Source: Anaerolineae bacterium
GTDB taxonomy: Bacteria; Chloroflexota; Anaerolineae; B4-G1
Direction: 5' to 3'
Length of the DNA: 35,683 nt
Assembly (NCBI GenBank): GCA_016783285.1
Contig: JADHWW010000112.1
Location: forward strand, 1-35,683
Shown here one piece after another: positions 10,423-18,406 of this stretch. The stretch's first letter is position 1. Every line of letters starts with the position of its first letter. Under the pieces are notes generated by a model, which had not been told where the DNA came from, did not search any database, and saw nothing but the letters and a program-made list of their open reading frames with translations. Made by a program: the position numbers and the translations under genes.

Positions 10423-10854
10423 TTCTCTGCCTCCTCACATGGTCCGATTGCTTGTCATTCGGCGCCGGTTAGATCGGTCGAATAGAGTTTCTCTGCCGGC
10501 GCCAGCCGGAAGTTCGCTGGAGAAAGAATCGGAGAACTGGAGTTGAGGGCTGGACCGATAGAGGATACAGCGACTTGTTGCTTGGAGTTGGCGACCGGCA
10601 CGTTGAGATGGCAGCCCATCTCCTGGGCCATCTTGAGAGGATTCGACGGATTTTCTCCGCCGTAGTATCACCGTACCTGGCCAGGGCGCGGGGGGACACG
10701 ACCACGGAAGAACCCGCTCCCCGGCCGATGTCGTGCAGTGCAATCGGCATGGGTGACCCTTCTAACCCGCACGTACGATGAAATGAGAGCCGTTCTACAA
10801 GAAACTACTACCAGTACATACGACGTTGCGACCGAAGAAAGAAAAAGGCTCCTG
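10423..10854 (-). other. Intergenic region with possible frameshifted remnant
   Basis: These 432 nt separate the CGGC gene from the AbgB-like gene. A minus-strand frame from an ATG at 10750 reads MPIALHDIGRGAG and later TTAEKIRRIL. It then continues better in another frame as KMAQEMGCHLNVPVANS up to a stop near 10470, as if a short gene were frameshifted. No family is recognised. The distal part contains GGCGACCGGC-type words also found near 23777 and 32550, so much of it may be repeat-derived. Confidence 0.3.
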
Positions 10855-11337
10855 TCAGCCTTCAGGTGTCCCAGTCTTAAGGAAGTCGGGTCTGGTCGAA
10901 TCGTAGCGGTCACAGGCTTCCGGGTCGTCTGTGAGGAGTTCCAGGTACTCTCGTGCACCACACCTGTCCCAGTCCCCGGCTGCAAGGTGGGCGTTGATGT
11001 AGTTGGTCGGCATGGGGTGGCTGCCTACGACCACGGGGAGCCCAACATAGTGCTCGATGTATTGAATAAAATCTTCCAGATAGGGGCAGGGTGGATATCC
11101 GGCCAGGAATCCCGACGCCAGGACGATCTCCTCCGCACCATATTTCTTCATCTCAGCCGGAGCAAACTCCAGGCGTTCGCCGGGACATCCGCCGCAGGTA
11201 ATGAATCCGACAACTTCCAGAGGTTCGTCCTTGGGGTACTTCTTGAAGGCGCCTGTCCGTTCTCGAATGGCCATAAAGCACTTGCCGCCAGTACACGTTC
11301 TGTTCCTGGCGCAGATGATGATGCCAATTTTGGCCAT
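10855..11337 (-). CDS. CGGC domain-containing putative metal-binding protein
   Basis: A 160-residue soluble protein beginning MAKIGIIICARN. It has a cluster of early cysteines (CTGGKCF) and the defining CGGCPG motif, followed by a Rossmann-like pattern. CGGC proteins (PF08821) are thought to bind metal or a redox cofactor through these cysteines; no reaction is known. The start at 11337 is preceded by AGGAGA, so a 17-residue upstream extension is rejected. It has its own consensus promoter at 11379-11407 and is separated by 432 nt from the AbgB-like gene on the same strand; co-transcription is possible but unproven. Confidence 0.82.
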   Translation of the reverse strand: MAKIGIIICARNRTCTGGKCFMAIRERTGAFKKYPKDEPLEVVGFITCGGCPGERLEFAPAEMKKYGAEEIVLASGFLAGYPPCPYLEDFIQYIEHYVGLPVVVGSHPMPTNYINAHLAAGDWDRCGAREYLELLTDDPEACDRYDSTRPDFLKTGTPEG

Positions 11338-11378
11338 TGAGAGTCTCCTTCTATCAGGCATCCTACAATAATGGGCCG

Positions 11379-11407
11379 ATTCTACCACAGTTTTGTGTCA
11401 GTGTCAA
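11379..11407 (-). promoter_or_regulatory. sigma-70-type promoter of the CGGC gene
   Basis: On the minus strand: TTGACA, exactly 17 nt, TAGAAT, with TG one base upstream of the -10. The predicted start lies about 35 nt before the ATG. Confidence 0.75.
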
Positions 11408-11476
11408 GCGTAGTTCTGCTGGTTACCCCTACTGTAGCAACAGGTTACCGGTTGCAGAAAACCGCCGAGGTGACGC

Positions 11477-13807
11477 TCACAGCCGCACATCCACGCGGGC
11501 TGCCTTCTCCACCCGCAGCGGGAGCGCCCACAGCCCCGCCCCGCAGGACGTCGGGCGAATCGCCTCCCCATCGCGGGTAGCCTGGCACGGCCCAGCAGGG
11601 AGCCACAACAGCACCTCACCTTCGGCTACGCGGCCCAGTGCCAGGGTGAAGCGCAGTCGGTCACCCTCACAGGTCCATTCCGCCACCTCGCCGCCCTGCG
11701 TGATGTGAAGGGTGGTAGCGACCAGGTGGGGCTCCTCGCGCACCGGCCGCACCGCCAGGCAATGGCCGCCGTGGGCCGGGACGTGGCGCAGCACCAGACA
11801 CCCGCCCTCGACACGGTGGTAGCGGCGGCGCCAGAAATCGTGGACGTGGTAGGGACGAGACGGGTCAAGCCCCAGCCGCGCCAGGTCGAGCATCCGGTCG
11901 GCGGGCTCATCCGACCAGTTGAAGAGGCCAACCACCAGCCACTCCTCCCAGGGCTTCTGCATACGCAGCACGTATACCTCCGGCATCTCCCGTTCCAGCA
12001 GGTCGAGCGGCTGAGCGCCGTTCAGGACCTCCCCCCTGGAAGGAGGCGGGAAGAGCGCGGCAGCCACTTCCCGTCGCCCTGGAGTCAGGCGCGGCAGGTC
12101 GTCGGAGATGACTAACTGCCCGCCGCTCAGCCCAATGACGGTGGCCTGTGCTTGCACCTCGTCGCGGGTGAGGGCGGTGTCCTGATCACGGACTAGCAGA
12201 TTCTCAGGGTCGTTGATCCACCAGCGGCGGTGCATCCAACTTCGGTTGAGCGCGTTGCGCAGGGAGTTGCGCAGCGCCGGGAGGCTGGGGTCGGAGCGAA
12301 AGAGGCCCAGTTGCAGGCCGAAGTACTGCGGATTCCAGTGCGGGCCGGTGTCCGGGCCGATACGCAGACAATCCAGCAGGCCAATGGCAGGCCCCAGCGG
12401 GCAGCCGCAGCCCAGCAGGAATACATCGTCGCCAGCAGCCTCGCGTATGGTGGCGAGCGCCCCGCGCAGCGCCTGAGCGCGAGTTCTCGTGGGGTCGTGC
12501 CGCACGCCGGGCAGCGCCGCCGCGTAGAGGAAGTCCAGCTTGAGATAACGATAACCCCATCGGTGCACCGCTGTGTCAATTAGTTCCTGCAGGTAGTCTC
12601 GCACCTCTGGATGGGTGGGGTCGAGCCCACGTCCGATGAACTTCCACACCAGGCCGCCGGAGACGGGCCGCCCACGCCGGTCGCGCAGTATCCAGTGGGG
12701 GTGCCTGTGCGCCAGGCGGCAGCCTTCCCAGACCAGCAACGGGCTGAGCCATAACCCGGGCACGTGGCCCGCAGCCTGTATCTGCTCCGCCAGCCAGCCC
12801 AGGTCATGGGGAAATTCCGGCTTGCGGTCAAGCCAGTCGCCCCAGGCCAGTTCATATCCCTGGTCCAGTTGCACCAGGCCGATGGGCAGCGTCTCGCCGA
12901 GGGCCTGGATATGGTCCAGGTTGGAGAGCACGTCGGCTTCGGTGATTTTCTGATAGAAGTAGTACCAACTCGACCAGCCAGGTGGAGGGTGAAGCGGCAC
13001 GCGGGCCTGCATCTGCCGTGCCGTCGCCTCGGCGTAGTCGGCGAGAGGATCGAGGGCGGGCAGGGAGACGAACTGGAGGTACGCCCACTCGGAGGCTATC
13101 TCCGCGCCGGGAGGGAGTTCCACACCATCGCACTGAGCGTGCAGCGCGACCGCCGTCCGTCCTGGCGTGCAGCGCGCCTCGACCGCCCCGAACTGGTCGG
13201 CAGTGGAGACAAAGCCGGCGACGAGAGCGCGTCTGGCCCCCACGTCGGCCAACACCCCTACCAACTCGCTCCAGAAGTGGCCCGGCGTGCGGGGGAAGGG
13301 GGTAGCAGCGTTATAGAGCAGGGGTGCGGCGAGCGGGCGAGTGAGCGGGTGCGGCCGCACGTCCCGTTGGTCCGCCCGGCGCAGGCCAGCGTAGGACCAC
13401 GACTGCCAGCCGTTCTTGAGAAAGACTGACGGGCCCGACCCCAGGTGCAGGTCGCCTGGGTTGCTCCGGAACGGGGTCAGTCGTTCGACGATGATTGATT
13501 GCGGGCTGTGGTTGGAGAGAATGACCCGGAGCAGGAGAAAGGGATAGCCCTCGTATGTCTGGGCCAACAACGTCAGGCCCAGGCCAGCGGGGCCCGGCCC
13601 ATAATGCGCCCGCAGCCGCTCTCCACGCCCGTGTACGTCCTCGACTGCTTCCGTTCCCCAGACCGCCAGAGGGAGATCGACCGTGGTTATGGTCAGTGGA
13701 CGGCCATCCACGCGGCAGGTACCGCTGGCGAAACCCTCCAACCGTACACCGGCCGCCTCCAAACGTAAGCAGTCTCGCTCGTAGTCATAACTGAATTCAG
13801 ATTCCAT
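11477..13807 (-). CDS. Glycoside hydrolase family 36 alpha-galactosidase
   Basis: A 776-residue enzyme predicted to remove terminal alpha-galactose from oligosaccharides such as melibiose or raffinose. Order: N-terminal beta-sandwich (about 1-270), a TIM barrel opening with GWSSWYYFY at 277-285, and a C-terminal beta domain. The likely nucleophile is D425 in YLKLDFLYA and the acid/base D486 in RIGPDTGPHW. No signal peptide, so the enzyme is probably cytoplasmic. A Pro/Arg/Gly stretch FPPPSRGEVLNG in the C-terminal part coincides with a small inverted repeat in the DNA. Weak ribosome site. It is divergent from the RpiR regulator, sharing an overlapping promoter region, so RpiR control is likely. 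Other alpha-glycosidase specificities of GH36 remain possible. Confidence 0.88.
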   Translation of the reverse strand: MESEFSYDYERDCLRLEAAGVRLEGFASGTCRVDGRPLTITTVDLPLAVWGTEAVEDVHGRGERLRAHYGPGPAGLGLTLLAQTYEGYPFLLLRVILSNHSPQSIIVERLTPFRSNPGDLHLGSGPSVFLKNGWQSWSYAGLRRADQRDVRPHPLTRPLAAPLLYNAATPFPRTPGHFWSELVGVLADVGARRALVAGFVSTADQFGAVEARCTPGRTAVALHAQCDGVELPPGAEIASEWAYLQFVSLPALDPLADYAEATARQMQARVPLHPPPGWSSWYYFYQKITEADVLSNLDHIQALGETLPIGLVQLDQGYELAWGDWLDRKPEFPHDLGWLAEQIQAAGHVPGLWLSPLLVWEGCRLAHRHPHWILRDRRGRPVSGGLVWKFIGRGLDPTHPEVRDYLQELIDTAVHRWGYRYLKLDFLYAAALPGVRHDPTRTRAQALRGALATIREAAGDDVFLLGCGCPLGPAIGLLDCLRIGPDTGPHWNPQYFGLQLGLFRSDPSLPALRNSLRNALNRSWMHRRWWINDPENLLVRDQDTALTRDEVQAQATVIGLSGGQLVISDDLPRLTPGRREVAAALFPPPSRGEVLNGAQPLDLLEREMPEVYVLRMQKPWEEWLVVGLFNWSDEPADRMLDLARLGLDPSRPYHVHDFWRRRYHRVEGGCLVLRHVPAHGGHCLAVRPVREEPHLVATTLHITQGGEVAEWTCEGDRLRFTLALGRVAEGEVLLWLPAGPCQATRDGEAIRPTSCGAGLWALPLRVEKAARVDVRL

Positions 13808-13848
13808 TATCGGTCATTTTGCTCATTGGTAATTACCCTATGCTCAGA

Positions 13849-13918
13849 GAGGGTTTGCAACCCTCGTTTTTGCCGTGCAGAGCCTCGTCTTAGCCCAAGA
13901 CGGCGGTTGCAAACCGCC
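13849..13918. repeat. Cluster of three hairpins in the GH36 leader
   Basis: GAGGGTT/AACCCTC (13849-13865, followed on the plus strand by GTTTTTG), CGTCTT/AAGACG (13886-13902) and GGCGGTT/AACCGCC (13902-13918). The first and third share the GGTTTGCAACC core in opposite orientations. They lie in the predicted 5' leader of the GH36 transcript, where they could form structure, and look like a dispersed REP-like element. Confidence 0.6.
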
Positions 13919-13982
13919 TTGGAGCACATGGCTGGGTAGTTACGCTCATTGTTCATTGACTTTGTGATGCCCAGCGCCTGAG

Positions 13983-14016
13983 TTGCAATTTTATCGCATC
14001 TCATGGTAAAATACAA
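13983..14016. promoter_or_regulatory. Overlapping divergent promoters of GH36 and rpiR
   Basis: Plus strand: TTGCAA, 18 nt, TAAAAT (13983-14012), feeding the RpiR gene. Minus strand: TTGTAT, 17 nt, TAAAAT (-35 at 14011-14016, -10 at 13988-13993), feeding GH36. The two overlap face to face, and each -10 overlaps or abuts the opposite -35, giving an imperfect dyad. One bound regulator could control both directions. Confidence 0.65.
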
Positions 14017-14091
14017 GTAGCGTAGGTTGCCCAATCGACATTGAAGCCTTCGTAGCACCACACAAACCTGGATAGATGAGGAGGGGCTAGA

Positions 14092-14970
14092 ATGTTTAGA
14101 CAAAGAATACAGGCTAAGTACGATGAGTTGACTCCCAGTTTCCGTAAGCTCGCTGATTTCATCCTGCAGCAGGAGCTGAATGTCGCCTTCATGACCGCCA
14201 CGGAGCTGGCCCACCGTATGGGGGTGGACGCGGCCACCGTCGTCCGCTTCGCTCAGACCCTCGGCTATTCGGGCTTCCGGGAGTTAATCAAGGAAGTGCA
14301 ACAGGTCGTCAAGACAGAACTAACAGCCTCCTACGGTGTTGCCCTGGAAGCCCCGGATGATGTCGGGCTCTTCCACAGCCTCCTGGAGAACGAGCGACAC
14401 AACCTGTCGCTAGCACAGGCCCGGCTGACGGAGCAGGCCAACACCATCCTGCCCGCGCTCCTGGATGCCCAGCGCATCTGGGTCGTGGGCCAGGGCAGTA
14501 CCGCCCACCTGGCTGCTCTCTGCGCCTCCGCTCTGAGAGAGATCGGGCTGCCAGCCGTGCCCATCGCGCCCGACCCGCTGGAGGCCGCAGAGAATCTCAA
14601 GGGGGCTGGCGCTGGTGACCTGGTGATCGGCTTCTCCCTGACCGGGATGGACCTGGATGTGGCCAATGCTGTCGGCTTTGCGCGCCAGCGTGAGGCGAAG
14701 ACCATCGTGTTCAGCGGTTCCGCGATCTCGGCGGCGGCCCTGGCGGCTGAGACAACGATCATCTGTCCTGGGCCCACGCAGACGCACGTGCCCTCCTTCA
14801 CCGGCCTGGCCGCTATGATCGTCGTGCTCGTCGGGGCCTTCACGGCCCGCCACCCTGAAAAGGCGGCGGCGATGACGGCGGACCTCCAGCAGAGTTACCG
14901 TGAGTTACTGGTGCTCCAGGCCCGCAGTTCGTCGGAGGTGAACGTTGAGGAACTGTGGCGCGAGTTCTGA
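14092..14970 (+). CDS. RpiR/MurR-family transcriptional regulator
   Basis: A 292-residue sugar-responsive repressor or activator. The N-terminal HTH_6 domain (about 1-77) contains the helix-turn-helix TELAHRMGVDAATVVRFAQ. A SIS domain (about 107-240, GQGSTAHLAAL, VIGFSLTG) binds a phosphosugar. GAGGAGGGG precedes the ATG by 6 nt. It is divergent from the GH36 gene and upstream of an FGGY sugar kinase by 109 nt, so it probably senses a phosphorylated sugar and controls this small catabolic locus. Full length for the family; identification firm, effector unknown. Confidence 0.93.
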   Translation: MFRQRIQAKYDELTPSFRKLADFILQQELNVAFMTATELAHRMGVDAATVVRFAQTLGYSGFRELIKEVQQVVKTELTASYGVALEAPDDVGLFHSLLENERHNLSLAQARLTEQANTILPALLDAQRIWVVGQGSTAHLAALCASALREIGLPAVPIAPDPLEAAENLKGAGAGDLVIGFSLTGMDLDVANAVGFARQREAKTIVFSGSAISAAALAAETTIICPGPTQTHVPSFTGLAAMIVVLVGAFTARHPEKAAAMTADLQQSYRELLVLQARSSSEVNVEELWREF

Positions 14971-15079
14971 CGCAGTGCGTTCTCTGAGGAGTGCGGGAGG
15001 ATGCGCACGGTCTTAAGTGCGGAGGCTCGCCTATCTCAGCCGGGCCTTTAGCCTGGGGGGAACTCCATACAGAGAGAGC

Positions 15080-16639
15080 ATGTCCAAAGACCATATCCTC
15101 GCCATTGACTGCGGTACCCAATCGGTGCGAGCGCTCATTTTCGACCTGCGCGGCGACTTGGTTCACAAGGTCCGCGTGCCCGTCGAACCCTACTTCTCCG
15201 AAAAGCCCGGCTGGGCCGAGCAGCACACCACGCATTTCTGGGACAACCTCTGCGCCGCCTGCCAGCAACTCTGGCAAGAAAGTCCCGTCCCCAAAGAGGC
15301 AGTGGCGGGTGTGGCCCTCACCACCCAGCGGGCGACGATGGTCAACGTGGACGAGCGCGGCGAGCCGCTGCGCCCGGCCATCGTCTGGCTCGACCAACGC
15401 CGCACCGAGGGGCTGTCGCCGGTGAGCGGGCTGTGGGGGCTGGCCTTCCGTCTCAGTGGGATGACTGAGACAGCCGCCTATCTCCAGGCAGAGGCAGAGG
15501 CCAACTGGGTCCGCACCTTCCAGCCGGAAATCTGGGAGCGCAGCCATAAGTATCTGTTCCTCTCCGGCTACCTGACGTACAGGCTGGTGAGCCGCTTCGT
15601 GGACAGCGTGGGCTGCCAGGTGGGGTACGTGCCCTTTGACTACAAGCGGCTGACCTGGGCAAAGAAGTCGGACTGGAAGTGGCAGGCGCTGCCGATGGAC
15701 GAGCGTTTGTTGCCCGACCTGATCCCGCCCACCGAGGTGTTGGGCGAGATCACCTCCCAGGCCGCCGAAGAGACCGGCATCCCAGCGGGATTGCCGCTCA
15801 TCGCCGCCGCCGCCGACAAAGCGTGCGAGGTAATCGGGGCGGGGTGTCTTGCGCCAGACATCGCCTGTCTCTCCTACGGCACCACGGCCACCGTCAACAC
15901 CACCAGCCGTTGTTACGTCGAAGTCATTCCCCTCATTCCACCCTATCCCAGCGCCGTTCCCGGAGCCTACAACCTGGAGATTTCGGTCTACCGGGGCTAC
16001 TGGATGGTCAGTTGGTTCAAGCAGGAGTTCGGCCTGCGGGAGGAGCAACTGGCCCGCGAGCGGGGCTGTGAGCCGGAGTGCCTGTTCGACGAATTGGTCG
16101 CGGCGGTGCCGCCGGGCTCAATGGGGCTGACGCTGCAGCCCTACTGGTCGCCGGGGCTCAAGTCCCCAGGGCCGGAGGCCAAGGGTGCCATCGTTGGCTT
16201 CGGCGACGTACACACCCGCGCCCACATCTACCGCGCCATTCTGGAAGGGCTGGCCTACGCGCTGCGAGAGGGGTTAGAGCGGACGCAGAAGCGGCTGCGG
16301 GTACGCGCGACCGAGGTGCGCGTCTCCGGCGGCGGTTCGCAGTCGGACGCCGCGATGCAGATCACCGCCGACGTCTTCAATCTGCCAGCCAACCGCCCCC
16401 ACGTTTACGAGACCTCCGGGTTGGGGGCGGCGATGGACGTGGCGGTTGGCCTGGGATTGCACCCCGATTTCGAGACAGCCGTGGCAGAGATGACCCGGGT
16501 AAGCCGCACTTTCCTGCCCCGCCCCGAGGTGCACAAGGTCTACGAGGGGCTGTACCAGCGGGTCTACCGGCAGATGTACCGGCGACTGCGGCCGCTCTAC
16601 GAGGAGATTCGCCGCATCACGGGGTATCCGCCGAAGTAG
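15080..16639 (+). CDS. FGGY-family carbohydrate kinase
   Basis: A 519-residue ATP-dependent sugar or polyol kinase. The N-terminal phosphate motif [15 protein letters not shown] and the adenosine motif [14 protein letters not shown] are both present, with a second phosphate-binding stretch around SYGTTATVN. The start MSKDHI at 15080 is preferred over an in-frame ATG 63 nt earlier, because homologues begin just before this glycine-rich motif. The gene follows the RpiR regulator on the same strand and probably shares its promoter. Its product would be the phosphosugar sensed by RpiR; with a GH36 enzyme next door, the sugar could derive from galactosides, but FGGY members rarely phosphorylate galactose, so the substrate is left open (xylulose, ribulose, glycerol and others are possible). 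Confidence 0.9.
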   Translation: MSKDHILAIDCGTQSVRALIFDLRGDLVHKVRVPVEPYFSEKPGWAEQHTTHFWDNLCAACQQLWQESPVPKEAVAGVALTTQRATMVNVDERGEPLRPAIVWLDQRRTEGLSPVSGLWGLAFRLSGMTETAAYLQAEAEANWVRTFQPEIWERSHKYLFLSGYLTYRLVSRFVDSVGCQVGYVPFDYKRLTWAKKSDWKWQALPMDERLLPDLIPPTEVLGEITSQAAEETGIPAGLPLIAAAADKACEVIGAGCLAPDIACLSYGTTATVNTTSRCYVEVIPLIPPYPSAVPGAYNLEISVYRGYWMVSWFKQEFGLREEQLARERGCEPECLFDELVAAVPPGSMGLTLQPYWSPGLKSPGPEAKGAIVGFGDVHTRAHIYRAILEGLAYALREGLERTQKRLRVRATEVRVSGGGSQSDAAMQITADVFNLPANRPHVYETSGLGAAMDVAVGLGLHPDFETAVAEMTRVSRTFLPRPEVHKVYEGLYQRVYRQMYRRLRPLYEEIRRITGYPPK

Positions 16640-16693
16640 GTTAAGGGCAGGCTGCGCATACCGGAGGCGTGTTGCGGGAGAGAGAGGAGAAGT

Positions 16694-17065
16694 ATGCCAA
16701 CAGTAGCCATTGAATCCAAATTGTACAGACGTGTCGAAGAAGCGGCCTTGGAGCACAAGGTCAGCATTGGCGAGATATTCGCCAAATCCGTTCGTCTTTA
16801 CCTTTGGGAAGTGGATCGTCGCAAGATCTCGGAGGAGAGTGCGATCTACCGCCAGCGACATGCCGAATTGAAGGAGCAATATCTGGGTCAATACATCGCC
16901 ATGCACAACGGCCAGGTGGTGGATCACGATACTGACTTCCAGACATTGCGCCAGCGCGTACGCCAGCGCTTCGGACGTACGCCGGTGATGATGACGCTGG
17001 TAGAAGACGTCGCCGAACGGCCTCTGGTCCGTCACGGCTTCCGCACGGAGAGACCGAACCCATGA
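16694..17065 (+). CDS. DUF5678-like small protein paired with a retropepsin
   Basis: A 123-residue protein. The N-terminus (MPTVAIESKLYRRVEEAALE) reads like a ribbon-helix-helix or antitoxin-type DNA-binding segment. The C-terminal half contains YLGQYIAMHNGQVV and a following helix, the pattern of DUF5678. GAGAGGAGA lies before the ATG. Its stop overlaps the next start by 4 nt (ATGA), so the two are translationally coupled. The pair recurs, as far as I recall, in Chloroflexota and cyanobacteria, with unknown role. A toxin-antitoxin-like or regulated-proteolysis arrangement is possible but unproven. Confidence 0.75.
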   Translation: MPTVAIESKLYRRVEEAALEHKVSIGEIFAKSVRLYLWEVDRRKISEESAIYRQRHAELKEQYLGQYIAMHNGQVVDHDTDFQTLRQRVRQRFGRTPVMMTLVEDVAERPLVRHGFRTERPNP

Positions 17066-17445
17066 AGTATCCCTACGACGCCAGTTATCGGCCTCCCTTC
17101 CCCGCAGTTCGGGCGGTTCTCCACAACAGCGAGGAAGGGCTGCGTACTGCTGCAATGAATGCCCTGTTAGACACTGGATCCGATGGCTCCCTGGTCCCCA
17201 TCGCCTATCTTCGAGAGATACTTGCTCCCGCGCTCACCGACACTCGCATCCGCAGCCACTGGGGGGAATGGCGCTCCGCCCAACTGTTCGTGGTAGACCT
17301 CGAATTGGACGGCCTGAGACTACCCGGCGTCTTTATAGTCGGTGATGAACAGGGAGATGAGATCGTCCTGGGGCGCAACGTTCTCAACAAGTTGCGCTTA
17401 TTGCTCGACGGTCCGGTCAACCTTACCGAGATATTATCGCAGTAG
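17062..17445 (+). CDS. Retropepsin-like aspartic protease
   Basis: A 127-residue single-domain protein with the clan AA active-site motif LLDTGSDGSLVP near residue 36 and the matching hydrophobic-hydrophobic-Gly element near its C-terminus (IVLGRNVLNKLRL). Retropepsins act as homodimers, each chain giving one Asp; this length fits one monomer. No signal peptide or membrane segment, so cytoplasmic. Start overlaps the DUF5678-like stop. The likely partner or substrate is the upstream protein. Reverse transcriptase or capsid genes are absent, so this is a domesticated family and not a retroelement. Confidence 0.82.
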   Translation: MKYPYDASYRPPFPAVRAVLHNSEEGLRTAAMNALLDTGSDGSLVPIAYLREILAPALTDTRIRSHWGEWRSAQLFVVDLELDGLRLPGVFIVGDEQGDEIVLGRNVLNKLRLLLDGPVNLTEILSQ

Positions 17446-17480
17446 GACACACGCTACCAAAGCTGCCTTCTTCAGGCTCT

Positions 17481-17759
17481 ACGCGGATTCGTGGGGTGCT
17501 CCAAGCGGGTGTGTCACCCGCGTCCCACATCTGGGGCAATGCAGTGCCTTAGCCCCTGGATGACTTGCTATCACATCAAGGAGCAGCTAGGCCAAAGTAC
17601 CCCCCAGATGCCGGGGGAACCGACAATTTTCTCCCAGATGTGGGGGATAGCAATTGGCTACCATATCACGCTATGTGACGGCAAGTCAGTCAGGGGTCTT
17701 AGCCCCACCGACGGAGGTGGCACACCCCTTTTGAGCGAGTTTACCCCACGAATCCGCGT
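17481..17759. mobile_element. MITE-like fold-back element, 279 bp
   Basis: Perfect 17-bp terminal inverted repeats (ACGCGGATTCGTGGGGT at 17481-17497; complement at 17743-17759). The similarity continues inward: 17548-17576 and 17673-17702 match as inverted copies, sharing GACTTGC and TCACAT, so nearly the whole element folds on itself. The centre has repeated CCCAGATG words flanked by C and G runs. It carries no ORF. A lone terminus-like copy sits at 8945-8961. No clear target-site duplication was seen. Confidence 0.7.
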
Positions 17760-17770
17760 TGACCCCTTCT

Positions 17771-17896
17771 TTATTCCTCGCGCTCGCCATCTTGCTGCCG
17801 TGACCTCACGGCGGCGACAGCCACGACTGCCATCAATTTTAGCGTTCCCAGAGCGGTCAAGAGAGCAAGCACCAAAGCCCTGTCAGTATCAGACAT
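17771..17896 (-). CDS. Small membrane ORF, 41 residues
   Basis: The minus-strand ORF starts MSDTDRALVLALLTALGT, with one hydrophobic segment of about 24 residues and a charged tail ending in GEREE. AAGGGAGA sits 5 nt before the ATG, a good ribosome site. It lies about 190 nt downstream of the candidate RNA terminator on the same strand, so the RNA could be its leader, or the two may be independent. No family recognised. Evidence is the ribosome site plus a coherent single-helix protein; the short length leaves real doubt. Confidence 0.45.
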   Translation of the reverse strand: MSDTDRALVLALLTALGTLKLMAVVAVAAVRSRQQDGEREE

Positions 17897-18081
17897 TCTT
17901 GTCTCCCTTCTTTCGGTCTGATCTCTTTCGTTGTCACCTCAAACAATAGGGAATCGGCTGCTCCTTGCTCTCTACAGTGTCGACCGCGTACTGTGACTGA
18001 CACGGGGACGATTTCTCTATTGGGGGATTCCACCAAGAGATTACTTTGCACCCCTATACCGGTCTCTGATCGACGTAGAGA

Positions 18082-18112
18082 CAAAAGGCCGCCCAGACTC
18101 TAACTGGACGGC
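18082..18112 (-). terminator. Intrinsic terminator of the candidate RNA
   Basis: On the minus strand GCCGTCCAG, a 7-nt loop and CTGGGCGGC form a 9-bp stem (one G-U pair), followed by CTTTTGTCTC. A canonical Rho-independent form with a short T-tract. Confidence 0.6.
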
Positions 18113-18291
18113 ACTAATAGTCGGCGATGTCCTGACCGTCGAGAACCTTTGGAAGGTTCCCCACCAGCCAGCAGCAAAGCCCAGGCACAGCCCGCCCATT
18201 CTGGCCTTACCTAACTACGCACGCTTCTTTACCTTTTACCAGTACTTGTTGGCAGCGCACCTCCTTACCTGAGAACCACTATTCCACGCTC
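18082..18291 (-). ncRNA. Candidate small RNA or attenuated leader
   Basis: A minus-strand transcript of about 210 nt is predicted between a consensus promoter (18298-18326) and a hairpin terminator (18082-18112). No ORF of convincing quality lies within. A strong internal hairpin GAACCTT-CCA-AAGGTTC is present near 18140-18156. The word GGTTCTC occurs twice (near 18276 and 18140), and both copies can pair with the same GGGAACC segment, so two mutually exclusive folds are possible, as in riboswitches or attenuators. No match to 6S, RNase P, tmRNA, SRP RNA or a known riboswitch is recognised. Confidence 0.5.
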
Positions 18292-18297
18292 AAGAAC

Positions 18298-18326
18298 AGT
18301 ATACTCGTTCTCGAAGGCTGTGTCAA
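18298..18326 (-). promoter_or_regulatory. Consensus promoter of the candidate RNA
   Basis: On the minus strand TTGACA (18321-18326), exactly 17 nt, TATACT (18298-18303): among the best promoters in the window, yet no ordinary gene follows it. Confidence 0.7.
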
Positions 18327-18335
18327 TGGGGAATT

Positions 18336-18401
18336 GACCCATATTGACTTTCCAATCGCCCCATATTGGCCTTCCCATCGCCCCATGTTACTATGGGGCC
18401 G
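18336..18401 (+). promoter_or_regulatory. Three 22-bp direct repeats, putative operator array
   Basis: Units at 18336, 18358 and 18380 share G(A/C)CCCAT(A/G)TT and, in the first two, a trailing TTCC(A/C)ATC. The period is exactly 22 bp, two helical turns. They lie between the minus-strand RNA promoter and the malQ promoter, the expected place for a cooperative regulator. Confidence 0.6.
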
Positions 18402-18406
18402 TGGTT

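Noticed and set aside
14840..16048. A 402-residue minus-strand frame opposite the RpiR and kinase genes
   Set aside because: It is antisense to two genes with clear motifs, begins inside one and ends inside the other, and its product (repeated His/Gln/Pro-rich sequence) has no recognisable domain. It results from GC-rich third positions.
17062..17445. Retroelement, because of the retropepsin
   Set aside because: No reverse transcriptase, integrase or capsid gene in the neighbourhood; single-domain protease genes of this type are ordinary bacterial genes.
18082..18291. 6S RNA, SRP RNA or a known riboswitch as identity of the candidate RNA
   Set aside because: Length fits 6S, but the closing stem and central bubble could not be drawn, and no conserved riboswitch core was seen. 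Left unassigned.
18336..18401. CRISPR array from the 22-bp repeats
   Set aside because: The repeats are contiguous without unique spacers, imperfect, and no cas gene is near.
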